Source: Phycisphaeraceae bacterium
GTDB taxonomy: Bacteria > Planctomycetota > Phycisphaerae > Phycisphaerales > Phycisphaeraceae
Assembly (NCBI GenBank): GCA_020831765.1
Contig: JAFIFY010000007.1
Span: 1 to 64,000 of the forward strand
Direction of reading: 5' to 3'
Length of the DNA stretch: 64,000 bases
This document shows, one piece after another, positions 28,577-38,950 of the stretch. The position numbers and the translations under genes are program-made. The notes under the pieces were generated by a model that did not search any database, was not told the origin of the DNA, and saw nothing but the letters and a program-made list of their open reading frames with translations. Numbering within the stretch: the first letter of the stretch is position 1; every line of letters starts with the position of its first letter.

Positions 28577-29641
28577 TTACGAGCCGACCCCCGTCATCGA
28601 CCGGATGAACTCGATCTCGGCGGGATCGTACGGCGTTCCATCCATGCGGAAGATGTCGTGAAACCAGCGTGCCGGCTCGGGCGGCGCTTCGCCAGGCCCA
28701 AGCCAATCGCCCCGGGCCAAGCGCTCTTCAAGCGCCTTGACCGTCTCCCAGTTGAAATGCGTCTGGCTTCCACCGGCCACGAGACCCCAATTCAGGCAGC
28801 CGACGCCGCGCTCCCGGAATATCGGCAGGCTGAATTCGAACGTCGTCCCCAGTTCCCTGGCCATGTACTCGGTGCAGAGCAGCGGCCGGCCGGGATGTTC
28901 CCTGGTCAGACGATCGATGGTCGCTCGGAGTCGGTCGCCCTGATAACCGTGAAACGTGATCACATCCGATCGCGCCGCGTTAAGGGCGATATTGGCCGCG
29001 CCCACCGAACCATCGAGGCAGGCGGTCAATGGCTGGGACGGCCCGGCGGCTCGCGCCCATGCCCACGTCCGCTCGAGCAGGAAGCGTGATCGGTCACCGT
29101 TTCCGCTCTGGCCCGCCTCGTTGTAAAGATCCCAGAGCAGCACGCGCTGATCGTCTCCAAAGGTGGTGAGCACGCCGCTGATATACGCCCGCAGACGTTC
29201 GATGATGCCCTCGCCCACATCGCCGCGCGCGATTCGCTCAACGATGGTTTGTCCCGGACTATGCACCCATCCGCAGTTGTGAACTCCGCGGACCGGCGGC
29301 GGTTGGGGCCCATAAGCCGGTTCGGGACGATGGCAATCATCAAACAGAACCAGGATGGCCCGCATGCCGTGACGATCGAGCAGCTCAAGCACGTGACGCA
29401 TCCGCCGGATCATGCCATCACGATCGTGATGCCACACCAGATCGTGAAGGTAGATGCGCATGAGATTGAAGCCGAGGCTCGATGCCCAGCCAAGCTCCAA
29501 CTCGATCCGCGCCGGATCGAAAGTCGATTCGCTCCACATCTCGATCTGGTTGACCGCCGTGGCGGGGATATAGTTGCAGCCGACCGGCCACGGAATCGTG
29601 GCCATCCAATGTTTCGCTCGCTCCGGCGTCCAACGACTCAC
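28577..29641 (-). CDS. GH5-like clan A glycoside hydrolase (TIM barrel)
   Basis: The protein has 354 residues. LLWDLYNEAGQ places Glu175 as the likely acid/base, and LLCTEYMAR places Glu258 as the nucleophile, the strand-4 and strand-7 pattern of clan GH-A. LMRIYLHDLVW fits barrel strand 2. There is no signal peptide, so it probably acts on imported oligosaccharides in the cytoplasm. Its ATG overlaps the stop of the GH28 gene by 4 nt, so the two are translationally coupled and likely act on the same plant-type polysaccharide. The substrate could be mannan, xylan or galactan fragments; it cannot be told from sequence. Confidence 0.75.
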   Translation of the reverse strand: MSRWTPERAKHWMATIPWPVGCNYIPATAVNQIEMWSESTFDPARIELELGWASSLGFNLMRIYLHDLVWHHDRDGMIRRMRHVLELLDRHGMRAILVLFDDCHRPEPAYGPQPPPVRGVHNCGWVHSPGQTIVERIARGDVGEGIIERLRAYISGVLTTFGDDQRVLLWDLYNEAGQSGNGDRSRFLLERTWAWARAAGPSQPLTACLDGSVGAANIALNAARSDVITFHGYQGDRLRATIDRLTREHPGRPLLCTEYMARELGTTFEFSLPIFRERGVGCLNWGLVAGGSQTHFNWETVKALEERLARGDWLGPGEAPPEPARWFHDIFRMDGTPYDPAEIEFIRSMTGVGS

Positions 29642-30987
29642 GCCCAGGACTCCGCACCACCGGCGATCACATTCTCCATCCGCAGATCTTCAACATCATC
29701 GCTGATGATCGGTTCACGGGCATCGGGCTCAAGGAGTCGCAGGCTGATGTTGCGCAGGCTGATTTCACGCACATGCCGGAGATAGAAGCCATACGAAGGC
29801 AATTGCTTGTCCGAATCGCGCGTGAACATGTTGATTTCCGGATAGCGATCGCTGTGTTCAGGCACCTTTTCGAGTATGTCCTCCGTCCGCACGCCGCCAA
29901 CATGTTCGATATCGATGTTCTCAAGTTGGACTCGCCGGACATGTCGGCCGGGATAGCCGGTGATCGAACAACTGTAAGGACCGGCCTGGCGGGCGTGGAC
30001 ATTGCGGATGCTGATGTCTTCGATCATCCCTTCGGGCGGGTCGGCCTCATCCAAGCGACGATCAAGCCGATTGCCCAGCTTGATGAATATCGGCGCGAAG
30101 ACACGCTCGACCAGCAGGCCATCGATATGGACATGCCGCATCACGCCACCATCGACGCACTCGAGGGCACAGCCGGTGATGACGGGCCGGCCTTCGGGGT
30201 AACCGGCCATCGGCGAAGCGCGGCGTGACGGGGAAACGATGCAGTTGCTCACCCGGATATTCTCAAACCCACCGACGGACTCGGTTCCGAACTTGATGCC
30301 GTGGCAGTTGGAGCGGAACCGGCAATTGCTGACCAGAATATTGCGACAACCCATCGGTCCGGTGCTCTTGAACACCATGGCATCGTCGTGGCTGTCGATA
30401 TCGCAATCGCTGATCAGCACCTCGCGGCAGCCGTCGATATCCAAGCCATCGTTGGTCTTATTGCCATGATTCCAAACATCAAGCCCGGTCAGCCGAACCC
30501 CTTCGCACGCCAGGTATTGCTGCATCCATGATCCGGCACTACGCAGGGTCACATCCCGAACCTGTACATCCCGGCAGTCGATGAACTGAAGATTCTGTGG
30601 ATGCGCTTCGTTGCCGCCGGATTCGCGAATCTGGCCACCACAGCCGCCATCGCCATCAATGGTGCCCGGCCCCGTCACCGCGATGTGTTCACATTGACTT
30701 GCCCCGACCATACGCCTCGGCCCCGCGCGTCGCGAACGGACCACGCCCGCCTCGACCGGCGACCATGCGGGATAGTCGGCTGGGTCATTGGTACCCAGCA
30801 GCGTTGCGCCCATCGCCAGATGCAATTCCACGCCCGAACGCAGCCAGACCGTCCCGCACCGCCATCGGCCAGGCGGAATCACCACCCGTCCCCCCGTCGA
30901 TCGAACGCTGTCAATCGCGGCCTGAATCGCCGCGGTGTTGATGGTTTGGTCGGGAGTCGCGCCGTGGTCGGTGATTAGAACCTGCAT
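29638..30987 (-). CDS. GH28 family polygalacturonase-like glycoside hydrolase
   Basis: GH28 enzymes invert and cleave galacturonan or rhamnogalacturonan. This parallel beta-helix protein has the family sites TNDG (Asn179-Gly181), the catalytic pair Asp201-Asp202 (SHDDAMVFKS) and His229-Gly230 (CHGIKFGT). I start at ATG 30987 (MQVLITDHGA), giving 449 residues; an in-frame ATG at 31029 adds a basic stretch. No signal peptide is visible, so it should act inside the cell on oligomers. Its stop overlaps the start of the GH5-like gene. The yjeF-like upstream neighbour role is absent; the next gene upstream is ylbF, 60 bp away on the same strand. Confidence 0.85.
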   Translation of the reverse strand: MQVLITDHGATPDQTINTAAIQAAIDSVRSTGGRVVIPPGRWRCGTVWLRSGVELHLAMGATLLGTNDPADYPAWSPVEAGVVRSRRAGPRRMVGASQCEHIAVTGPGTIDGDGGCGGQIRESGGNEAHPQNLQFIDCRDVQVRDVTLRSAGSWMQQYLACEGVRLTGLDVWNHGNKTNDGLDIDGCREVLISDCDIDSHDDAMVFKSTGPMGCRNILVSNCRFRSNCHGIKFGTESVGGFENIRVSNCIVSPSRRASPMAGYPEGRPVITGCALECVDGGVMRHVHIDGLLVERVFAPIFIKLGNRLDRRLDEADPPEGMIEDISIRNVHARQAGPYSCSITGYPGRHVRRVQLENIDIEHVGGVRTEDILEKVPEHSDRYPEINMFTRDSDKQLPSYGFYLRHVREISLRNISLRLLEPDAREPIISDDVEDLRMENVIAGGAESWA

Positions 30988-31047
30988 GTGGGCGAGTATA
31001 TCGGAGCGCGGCCGACTCCCGCCTCGCACCGGCCACCGACACGCGGA

Positions 31048-31473
31048 TTACATCATCACCGGACCGCCACTCCCTCCGCCCATGCCACCACTCGCTGGAC
31101 TTCCGGGGGTTCCGGGACTTCCGGGGGCGGGGGCGGATTGGCGGGTAACCAGGCCCATGGCATCGTCCACCTTCCGCATGAGGTCGAGGTAGTCCATCTG
31201 GGCGTTCTGGAAGTTGCGAATGGCGATATTGAGCGTGACCGCCTGCTGCAATTCCTGAAGCTTCCGCTTCTCGGCGACTTCGATCGGCCGGCCGGTCATC
31301 TCTTTTTCCGCCAGCTTCTCGATGTGCTGGTTCATCTCGTTGACCAGTCGTTGGGCATCGGAATTCCGGGACATTTCGCTGGTGACCTGCTGCAATCGCT
31401 TGACGGCGGGGTGCTCCTTGAGCAGTTCACCCAGTTCTTTGGCCGCTTTGGTGATGGCTTCTTCCTGACTCAT
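31048..31473 (-). CDS. YlbF/YmcA family protein
   Basis: The protein has 141 residues; about 1-108 are almost all helical (QEEAITKAAKELGELLKEH...), with the YlbF-like pattern of a mid-region MNQHIEKLAEKEMTGRPI and NIAIRNFQNAQMDYLDLMRKV. In Bacillus, YlbF-family proteins form the Y-complex that guides RNase Y. That role here is an inference, made more interesting by the divergent RNase R gene. A Gly/Pro/Ser-rich tail ends the protein. ATG 31473 is preceded by AAGGACAAGG. Confidence 0.7.
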   Translation of the reverse strand: MSQEEAITKAAKELGELLKEHPAVKRLQQVTSEMSRNSDAQRLVNEMNQHIEKLAEKEMTGRPIEVAEKRKLQELQQAVTLNIAIRNFQNAQMDYLDLMRKVDDAMGLVTRQSAPAPGSPGTPGSPASGGMGGGSGGPVMM

Positions 31474-31598
31474 GATCGATACCACCTTGTCCTTTTCTTC
31501 ATCACGGGAAATCCGGGTCATTGATCGAACCCCTGGGGGACAAGGTAGCATAGAACCGGCGCGGGTGGTATACCCAGCGGCCACAGGAGCCTTTAGTG

Positions 31599-33965
31599 AT
31601 GGAAAACCGGTTCTCGGAGCGAATCATCTCGCATGTCGCCAGCCGTCGATACGAGCCGCGCGGCATCGAGCCGCTCGCCGAGGAATTGGGCATCGCCGAG
31701 TCGGACCGCGAGGATTTTTTCCAAGCCGTCAAGTCCATGATCAAGGCCGGTCATGTGGTGATGAGCTCCAAACGCGCGGTGACGCTCCCGCCGCCGGGGC
31801 CCGAGGTGCTGGGCACCTTCCGCAAGCACCCGCGCGGCTTCGGTTTCATCACCCCGGATTCACCGCTCGAGCACGGCGATCTGTTCGTCCCGCCGGGCAA
31901 TGTCGGCAAGGCCATGAGCGGCGATCGTGTGCGGGCTCGAACGGTTCGCATGCAGGGCAGACAGGGCCGGTCGGACCGATCGCCCTATGTCGGACGGATC
32001 ATCGAGATCATCAAGCGGGGCGAGCACCGGTACACCGGAAATCTGATGCGTCGGGGCAAGGCGTGGGTGGTCGAAGTCGATGGCCGGGGCATGTCCGAGC
32101 CGATCATCATCGGCGATCCCCATGCCAAGGATGCCCGTGAAGGCGACAAGGTCGTGGTGGAGTTGATCGAGTTCGGTGGTTCGCGAGAGGCCCATGAGGG
32201 CGTGATCGTGGATGTGCTTGGCCGCGCCGGCGAGGTCGATGTCGAGACGGCGGCGGTCATCCGAAATTACCACCTGCCCGGTGAGTTTCCAGAAGAAATC
32301 TTCGCCGAGGCGCGCGAGGTGACCGCAAGGTTTGATCCGGACGACTTGCAGGATCGGGAAGACCTTCGCCAGTCCCTGATCATCACCATCGATCCACCCG
32401 ACGCCCGGGATTTCGACGATGCCATCAGCATTCGCCGACTCAACCCGGACACGGATCACGCGGCCTGGGAGCTTGGCGTCCATATCGCCGATGTGTCGTA
32501 CTTCATCAAGGCCGGGCGCGCACTGGACAACGAGGCGAAAGAGCGAGGCAACAGCGTTTACCTGCCCCGGAAGGTGATTCCGATGCTTCCGGAGATTCTT
32601 TCCAACGGGGTCTGCTCGCTTCAGGAGGGTGTAGCGCGATACACCAAGACCGCGTGGATTCGTTACGACGCCGCGGGCCAGGTGGTCGGCGAGCGTTTTT
32701 CCCGATCGGTGATCCACTCGGCCAAGCGGTTGACCTATCTGGAGGCCCAGGCGCTGATCGAAGGAGACACCAAGAAAGCCCGCGAACACGCACGCACGGA
32801 GCCGAATTATCAAGACGATGTGATCTCGGCCCTGAAGCAGATGGATGAACTGGCCCGCATCCTGCGCAAGCGAAGGCTTCGGGACGGGATGATCGTGCTC
32901 AATCTGCCCGAGGCCGATCTGGTCTTCGATGAAGATGGCCGCGTGATTGACGCTGTCCCGGAAGATGATGCCTTTACCCATACGATCATCGAGATGTTCA
33001 TGGTCGAGGCCAATGAGGCATCGGCGAGGCTGTTTGATCGGCTGGAACTGCCAATGATCCGCCGAATCCATCCCCCCCCACCGGCAACGGATACGAGCGA
33101 ATTACGGAATTTCGCCCGGGTGGCCGGATACAACATCCCCGCCCAGCCGTCGCCCGCCGAGCTTCAGGCACTCTTGGATTCGGTTCGGGGAAAGCCGACC
33201 CAGCATGCCGTCCACCTCGCGGTGTTGCAGACATTGAGCCGCGCTGAATACTCCCCGCTTCCGGTCGGGCACTTCGCACTGGCCAGCGAACACTACAGCC
33301 ACTTCACCAGCCCGATTCGACGCTATCCGGACCTGATCCTGCATCGTGCCATTGATGCGTGGTTCGATCTGTGCAAGCAGGAGGGCATCGATCAACGTGA
33401 ACGGCCGCGGAAGAAGCTCAACTGGCCGGCGCTGGGCAAGAAGCTTGGGGAAGACAAACGGCTGCTGGATGACAACGCACTGGTGACGCTCGGGCGGCAC
33501 TGCAGCGCCACGGAACGGAACGCGGAGGCGGCGGAGCGGGACCTTCGAACTTACCTGGTTCTGGAACTGCTGGCCCAGAAAACGGGCGAGGAGGCCGAGG
33601 GAACGGTGACCGGCGTCACGGGCCAGGGTGTTTTCATCCAACTGGATAAGTACCTGGTCGATGGCTTTGTCGAGGCTGACTCGATCCAGGCCATCGGCGA
33701 CGGGCGGGAGCGGTTTCGGATCAACCCCCAGACCGGCGCCCTGACCGGTCAGCGGTCGGGGGCGTCGATCCAGATCGGTGACCGCATGGCCGTACGGATC
33801 GATCGGGTCGGTCCGCGGGAGCGCCTGCTGCAACTGGCCATCATCAAGGCGCTGCGTGAGCCGGGAGGGAGTCGGACGGCCGCCAAGGGGAAAAAGCCCG
33901 ACAAGAAAGCGCGGCAACTTCAGGCCGTGCGTAAACGTAACAGGAACAAGAATCGGAAACGATGA
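31599..33965 (+). CDS. rnr: ribonuclease R
   Basis: RNase R is a processive 3'-5' exoribonuclease that degrades structured RNA. An N-terminal winged-helix-like region and cold-shock domains (LGTFRKHPRGFGFITPD) precede the RNB domain with its metal-binding aspartates (DPPDARDFDDAI). A C-terminal S1 domain (about 670-755, EGTVTGVTGQGVFIQLDKY) and a Lys/Arg-rich tail follow. The start is ATG 31599, or GTG 31596, with AGGAG upstream. The 788-residue length is normal for RNase R and too long for RNase II. Confidence 0.95.
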   Translation: MENRFSERIISHVASRRYEPRGIEPLAEELGIAESDREDFFQAVKSMIKAGHVVMSSKRAVTLPPPGPEVLGTFRKHPRGFGFITPDSPLEHGDLFVPPGNVGKAMSGDRVRARTVRMQGRQGRSDRSPYVGRIIEIIKRGEHRYTGNLMRRGKAWVVEVDGRGMSEPIIIGDPHAKDAREGDKVVVELIEFGGSREAHEGVIVDVLGRAGEVDVETAAVIRNYHLPGEFPEEIFAEAREVTARFDPDDLQDREDLRQSLIITIDPPDARDFDDAISIRRLNPDTDHAAWELGVHIADVSYFIKAGRALDNEAKERGNSVYLPRKVIPMLPEILSNGVCSLQEGVARYTKTAWIRYDAAGQVVGERFSRSVIHSAKRLTYLEAQALIEGDTKKAREHARTEPNYQDDVISALKQMDELARILRKRRLRDGMIVLNLPEADLVFDEDGRVIDAVPEDDAFTHTIIEMFMVEANEASARLFDRLELPMIRRIHPPPPATDTSELRNFARVAGYNIPAQPSPAELQALLDSVRGKPTQHAVHLAVLQTLSRAEYSPLPVGHFALASEHYSHFTSPIRRYPDLILHRAIDAWFDLCKQEGIDQRERPRKKLNWPALGKKLGEDKRLLDDNALVTLGRHCSATERNAEAAERDLRTYLVLELLAQKTGEEAEGTVTGVTGQGVFIQLDKYLVDGFVEADSIQAIGDGRERFRINPQTGALTGQRSGASIQIGDRMAVRIDRVGPRERLLQLAIIKALREPGGSRTAAKGKKPDKKARQLQAVRKRNRNKNRKR

Positions 33966-34091
33966 CCTCCGCGGCGGTTACGCACCTTTTGCGGGCCGGG
34001 CGTGGACGATCGCCTACCATAACGCTGGTACGCGAAACGGCCGCCCGATCGATGGGCAAGGTCGGATGAGTTACCTCAGCAGGAGCCGAGA

Positions 34092-35981
34092 ATGATTACG
34101 CCTGTTCAGTCCAAAACCACGAACCGGGCCACCACTGACCTCAGGTTGCTGGTCGCGGCGGCAGGTCTCTGTTTCCTGCTCGCGACGTCCATGGCCCATG
34201 CCGCACAGCAACCGGCCGCGCCAACGGTGGTGCCCGATGCCCTGGAGCGAATCCCCGCTTCCACGGAAGTGGTCATATCGGTACGCAATCTCAAGCAGGC
34301 CTCGGATCGCCTGGCGATGCTCAACACGCTGATGAACCTGAACCTGCCGCCGCTGGCCAACACCTTGGGGATGCTCAAGAACCACTTGGGCGGCGAATCG
34401 ATCCGCGAGGATGGCTCGGCCGCGATCATGCTTCAGGGCATGTTCGCCGAAGATGATGACTTGCCCTTCGGCCCGTCGTTTCTGGTTCCGACCGTCGATT
34501 CAGCGGTTTTCATCCGCAGTCTTAAAGGCGACCCGGGCCGGAACGTCTCGCAGGTCGCCCTGCCGGGTGGTGATATCGCCTATGTCCGCGCGCTTGGCCG
34601 TGAATATGTCCTCGTTGGAATTGATGAGGCCGTGGTTGAGCGGTTCGAACCAGCCACCGATGGCGGCTGGGCGGACCGGGTTCGCCAGAGCGCTTCAACC
34701 GTTCGGCGCGTGGTCAGCGATGGCGATCTTTCCATACTGGTCCGGCTCGATCTGCTGGGCGAACGTTCGCGTGAGGGCCTGCGCTCGGCGTTCGAGGCTC
34801 AGGAGGACATGCTGGCCATGCTCGCCGGTTCACCGACGCAGGCCCAGATGAGTCGGACCATGCTGCGGTTCTATCTGGGGGTGTTCGAACTGGTGCTTCG
34901 CGACGGCCGCACGGCCGTGGCGACGCTGGATGTCAGCGCCCGCGGCCTTGGGTTGAATATGGGCATCGAATTCAAAGCCGATTCGCCGTCCGCCAAGATC
35001 GCAAGGCGAACCGCTAGGTCGGGCGGGGGGCTCCACTGGATTTCGGACCAGCCGTTTCTCATTGCCGCCGGCGGTGATTTCTCCGGCCTGAACCTGTCGG
35101 AGCTAGTCGCCGAGGTACGCCAACTGATGCCCGAAGAGTTACAAGGAACATGGTTCGTCCGTTTGCTTGAGGCGCAATCCGCAATGATGGGCACAGCCGA
35201 ACAGGGCGCTGCGGCGGTGTTGCTCCCCCAAGGTGGCATTACCCAGCTTGCGATGGGCGGGGTGGACAGCTTCTCGGTAATCCGAGTCAGCGATCCCAAT
35301 CGGGCGATGATGGGCTTTCGCCGCTCCCTGGGCGTGCTGGCCGGAGCTCGGGCCGAAGGGGATATGGAAGATGAGCCCGAGCGACTGTTCCGGACCAACT
35401 ACCAACCCAACGCCCTGAGCATCGCCGGCACACCGGTTGATTTCTTTTCCATTGAAAGCCTTCTCAAAACCCCCGAGGTTGAGGATCTGCCCGGACCACT
35501 GGCCGGGATGCTCGCCGGCGCAGAACGTTCCGGACCGATCCGCGGGGCGGTGGCGATCAAGGATGGCCACCTGATTCTGGCCACGACACAGGCGCGATCC
35601 ACGCTGGAGCGAATCATCGGTCAGGCCGGCAATTCAGCAGGCGGCGTGGGGTCGCGCGCCGAGTTAGTCCGACTGCGGCAGATCGGGCTGAATCAGCCGG
35701 CATCGTTCGAGGCCATGCTCAGCGTTCGTGAGATTGGTGAGATATTCTCAACCTTGGCGCCGTTTCTGGGTCTGCCTAAAATCGAAGTCCCCCCCCAGAT
35801 GCCGCCGATTCTCTTCGCCGTCGCGTTGGATGACGGTGCATTCTCCGCCCGGATTTTCACCGCCACCGCCGTCAACCGATTCCTCGGTAGCGTCATCAAG
35901 CTCGCCGCGCCCGCCGAGCGAAGCCCAGAGCCCCAGACACCGGCCGATGATTCCAGACCGCCGCGACCACCTGCATTCTGA
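34092..35981 (+). CDS. exported DUF3352-like protein of unknown function
   Basis: A Sec signal peptide is clear: a hydrophobic core LLVAAAGLCFLLATSM with an AHA-AQ cleavage site near residue 37. The mature protein (about 590 residues) resembles the DUF3352 type common in planctomycetes: a start like PDALERIPASTEVVISVRNL, alternating predicted strands, and a Pro-rich C-terminus. There are no catalytic motifs I recognise. AGGAG lies 7 nt before the ATG. It follows rnr by 126 bp and precedes prfC by 171 bp. Confidence 0.6.
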   Translation: MITPVQSKTTNRATTDLRLLVAAAGLCFLLATSMAHAAQQPAAPTVVPDALERIPASTEVVISVRNLKQASDRLAMLNTLMNLNLPPLANTLGMLKNHLGGESIREDGSAAIMLQGMFAEDDDLPFGPSFLVPTVDSAVFIRSLKGDPGRNVSQVALPGGDIAYVRALGREYVLVGIDEAVVERFEPATDGGWADRVRQSASTVRRVVSDGDLSILVRLDLLGERSREGLRSAFEAQEDMLAMLAGSPTQAQMSRTMLRFYLGVFELVLRDGRTAVATLDVSARGLGLNMGIEFKADSPSAKIARRTARSGGGLHWISDQPFLIAAGGDFSGLNLSELVAEVRQLMPEELQGTWFVRLLEAQSAMMGTAEQGAAAVLLPQGGITQLAMGGVDSFSVIRVSDPNRAMMGFRRSLGVLAGARAEGDMEDEPERLFRTNYQPNALSIAGTPVDFFSIESLLKTPEVEDLPGPLAGMLAGAERSGPIRGAVAIKDGHLILATTQARSTLERIIGQAGNSAGGVGSRAELVRLRQIGLNQPASFEAMLSVREIGEIFSTLAPFLGLPKIEVPPQMPPILFAVALDDGAFSARIFTATAVNRFLGSVIKLAAPAERSPEPQTPADDSRPPRPPAF

Positions 35982-36152
35982 ATCGCGCCGCCTGGTCGCC
36001 ATGGATTCCCCGCCCAGAATCAATCGCCCGCCCGTCGTCCGAACAGCCAAGCGCCGCGCCACCCCCCATCCACGGGGTCGCTTGCCCGCCTCGGTGGCAC
36101 ACGCACCCAGTCGCCGGTGTACTCTTTCCCACCCGATACGGAATTCCGCTGA

Positions 36153-37775
36153 ATGAAGCCATCTGAAGAAGTCACCCGCCGCCGCACCTTCGCGATCATT
36201 TCGCATCCCGATGCCGGCAAGACCACCCTCACCGAGAAGCTGCTGCTGTACGGCGGGGCGGTGCAATTGGCTGGTTCGGTCACCGCGCGGAAGAACCAGC
36301 GGGCCACCACCAGTGACTGGATGGAACTGGAACGCAAGCGAGGCATCTCGATCAGCTCAACCGTATTGCAGTTCGAGTATGACGGCTTTCGGATCAACCT
36401 CCTGGATACGCCCGGGCATAAGGATTTTTCCGAGGACACCTATCGCGTGCTGACGGCGGTGGATGCGGCCGTGATGGTCATCGACGCGGGCAAGGGCATC
36501 GAAAGCGAAACCCGCAAGCTGTTCGAAGTCTGCCGTCAGCGCGGCGTGCCGATCTTCACCTTCATGAACAAGCTTGATCGGCCGACGCGAGATCCCCTGG
36601 AACTGCTGGACGAACTGGAGCATGTCCTGGGCATCAAGGCCTACGCCATGAACTGGCCCATCGGAACCGGGCCGGAATTTCAGGGTGTATTCGATCGGCG
36701 AACCCGGAATCTTCATCTTTTTGAGCGGATCGTTCAGGGACAATACCGCGCGCCCGAGGCGGTCGGCGATCTGGAACACCCCATCATCGCCGCACGGCTG
36801 AGCGAGGGCACCCTGGCCACGGTGCGGGATGAATTGGCCATGGTTGAGGAAGCGGGCTCGGATTTTGATGCCGATGCGATTCTGGCCGGCAAGTTGACTC
36901 CGGTATTCTTCGGCAGCGCCATGAACAATTTCGGGGTTCGACTCCTGCTGGACAGCTTTCTGGAGTATGCCCGGCCACCGTCGCCGCGCATGGCCGACGG
37001 CCGGGTGGTCGATCCGATGCATCCGAGTTTTTCCGGGTTTGTTTTCAAAATTCAGGCCAACATGGACCCTCGACATCGGGATCGAATCGCCTTTGTGCGC
37101 GTGGTCTCGGGCAAATTCACTCGCGAGATGACGGCGACCCATGCCCAGTCCGGGTGCCCGATCCGCCTTTCCAATGCTCAGGCCCTGTTCGGACGCGATC
37201 GGGAGACGATTGAAGAAGCGTTTCCGGGTGATGTGGTCGGGATCGTCGGCGGGCGCGATCTTGCGATCGGGGACACGTTGACCGACGATCCGGGCATCAT
37301 TTTCCATGAGATCCCCCGGTTTCCTCCGGAATGTTTCGCGTTCCTCCACAATCCCAGCACCGCGCAGTTCAAGCGGTTCAACCAGGCCGTCACGCAGCTT
37401 CTACAGGAAGGGGTTGTGCAGGGCTATGAGTTGCCTGACCGGGGCACGAAAGTTGTATTGCTTGGTGCGGTGGGCCCCTTGCAGTTTGAGATCGTCAAGT
37501 ATCGGATGGAGAACGAATACAATGCATTGAGCCGGATCGAGATGGCGCCTTGGACCATGGCCCGATGGTTCGCAGACGAAGTGACGGTATCGGAGATCGG
37601 GGCCATGACGCTGCCCAGCGGCGTGGAACGGGCATTGGGAGCCGGAGGCGAGCACGTCCTGCTGTTCAGCGATGACTGGGAGGAACGCTACTTCCGGGAC
37701 CGCAATCCCGATATCACGCTGCTCGATCACCCTCCGGCCACCCGGACGCAGGCCGCGGGCACAATCACCGCGTGA
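36153..37775 (+). CDS. prfC: peptide chain release factor 3
   Basis: RF3 is the GTPase that recycles RF1/RF2 after peptide release. All G motifs are present: SHPDAGKT (G1), RGISISST (G2), DTPGH (G3) and NKLD (G4). LELERKRG-like spacing (WMELERKRGIS) and the C-terminal QFEIVKYRMENEYN segment are typical of RF3 rather than EF-G. The 540-residue length is normal. No strong ribosome-binding site precedes the ATG, so the start is assigned from homologous length. It is convergent with recA, 30 bp apart. Confidence 0.95.
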   Translation: MKPSEEVTRRRTFAIISHPDAGKTTLTEKLLLYGGAVQLAGSVTARKNQRATTSDWMELERKRGISISSTVLQFEYDGFRINLLDTPGHKDFSEDTYRVLTAVDAAVMVIDAGKGIESETRKLFEVCRQRGVPIFTFMNKLDRPTRDPLELLDELEHVLGIKAYAMNWPIGTGPEFQGVFDRRTRNLHLFERIVQGQYRAPEAVGDLEHPIIAARLSEGTLATVRDELAMVEEAGSDFDADAILAGKLTPVFFGSAMNNFGVRLLLDSFLEYARPPSPRMADGRVVDPMHPSFSGFVFKIQANMDPRHRDRIAFVRVVSGKFTREMTATHAQSGCPIRLSNAQALFGRDRETIEEAFPGDVVGIVGGRDLAIGDTLTDDPGIIFHEIPRFPPECFAFLHNPSTAQFKRFNQAVTQLLQEGVVQGYELPDRGTKVVLLGAVGPLQFEIVKYRMENEYNALSRIEMAPWTMARWFADEVTVSEIGAMTLPSGVERALGAGGEHVLLFSDDWEERYFRDRNPDITLLDHPPATRTQAAGTITA

Positions 37776-37805
37776 TGAACGGCCGAATCGACCGGCGTCG
37801 TCACT

Positions 37806-38885
37806 TCAGGCCTCGGCTTCAACCGGCTCGGCTTCCTCAGCGCCAGTCATCGCCTGAATGCCGCGCTTGTCCATGACTTTCCGGCGGACTTCATCGAAGA
37901 GATCGGGGTTTTCCTTGAGGAAAGTTTTGGCATTCTCGCGGCCCTGGCCCAGGCGGACCTGACCGTAGCTGAACCATGCGCCACTCTTCTCGATGATGTT
38001 GTCGGCGGCGGCCAGGTCCAGCAGGTCTCCGGCGGCGCTGATGCCTTCGTTGAACATGATGTCGAACTCGGCTTCGCGGAACGGTGGAGCGATCTTGTTC
38101 TTGACGACCTTGACCCGAACCCGGTTGCCCACCGCCTGATCCCCCTCCTTGAGGCTGCCGGTGCGGCGGATATCCAGTCGCACCGATGAGTAGAACTTCA
38201 AGGCTCGGCCGCCCGGGGTGGTTTCCGGATTGCCGAACATGACGCCGATCTTCTCGCGAATCTGGTTGATGAAAATCACCGTGCAGCGGCTCTTATTGAT
38301 CGCTCCGGTCAGCTTGCGAAGCGCCTGGCTCATCAGCCTCGCTTGCAGGCCCACGTGCGAATCGCCCATCTCGCCCTCGATCTCAGCGCGGGGGATCAGC
38401 GCCGCCACCGAGTCGATCACGATCACATCCACGGCATTGGATCGCACGAGCATCTCGCAAATCTCCAGCGCCTGCTCGCCGGTGTCCGGCTGGCTGACCA
38501 GGAGGTCATCAAGATTCACACCCAGCCTCCGCGCCCAGGATGGGTCCAGCGCGTGCTCGGCATCAATGAACGCCGCGACGCCTCCGGCCTTCTGGGCACT
38601 GGCGATCACGTGCAGGGTCAAGGTCGTCTTGCCGCTGGACTCGGGCCCGAAGACCTCGACCACGCGGCTGCGGGGGATGCCCCTTCCGCCCAGTGCCAGG
38701 TCCAGACTGATTGCCCCGGTCGAGATGCCGGGCGGAAGATGGGTCGGGTCATCATCGAGGCGCATGATCGAACCCTTGCCGAAGGATCGCTCGATCTGGC
38801 TTACCGCCCGATCCAGCGCCTCCATCCGGTCGGCCCGAAGGGAATCGGCGGAGTGGTTGCTGTTGTTGTTCTTGCTCTTGGCCAT
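37806..38885 (-). CDS. recA: recombinase RecA
   Basis: RecA forms filaments on single-stranded DNA for recombination and SOS signalling. Walker [11 protein letters not shown], the MAW/L1-L2 region ([15 protein letters not shown]-like, here [16 protein letters not shown]) and the C-terminal domain are all intact. ATG 38885 (MAKSKNNN) has GGAG 6 nt upstream and gives 359 residues; the open frame from 38969 runs into the promoter. A short Asn/Ser-rich head precedes the core. Confidence 0.97.
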   Translation of the reverse strand: MAKSKNNNSNHSADSLRADRMEALDRAVSQIERSFGKGSIMRLDDDPTHLPPGISTGAISLDLALGGRGIPRSRVVEVFGPESSGKTTLTLHVIASAQKAGGVAAFIDAEHALDPSWARRLGVNLDDLLVSQPDTGEQALEICEMLVRSNAVDVIVIDSVAALIPRAEIEGEMGDSHVGLQARLMSQALRKLTGAINKSRCTVIFINQIREKIGVMFGNPETTPGGRALKFYSSVRLDIRRTGSLKEGDQAVGNRVRVKVVKNKIAPPFREAEFDIMFNEGISAAGDLLDLAAADNIIEKSGAWFSYGQVRLGQGRENAKTFLKENPDLFDEVRRKVMDKRGIQAMTGAEEAEPVEAEA

Positions 38886-38950
38886 GATCGACTCCGTTTC
38901 TCGGTTTGGCTGCTGATGCTCCGCCCGACCCATCCCATGAGCCTTGCGGC

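Noticed and set aside
31484-31546. Inverted repeat ACCTTGTCC ... GGACAAGGT between ylbF and rnr.
   Set aside because: The left arm is simply the ribosome-binding site of ylbF read on the other strand, and the 45-nt separation makes a functional hairpin unlikely.
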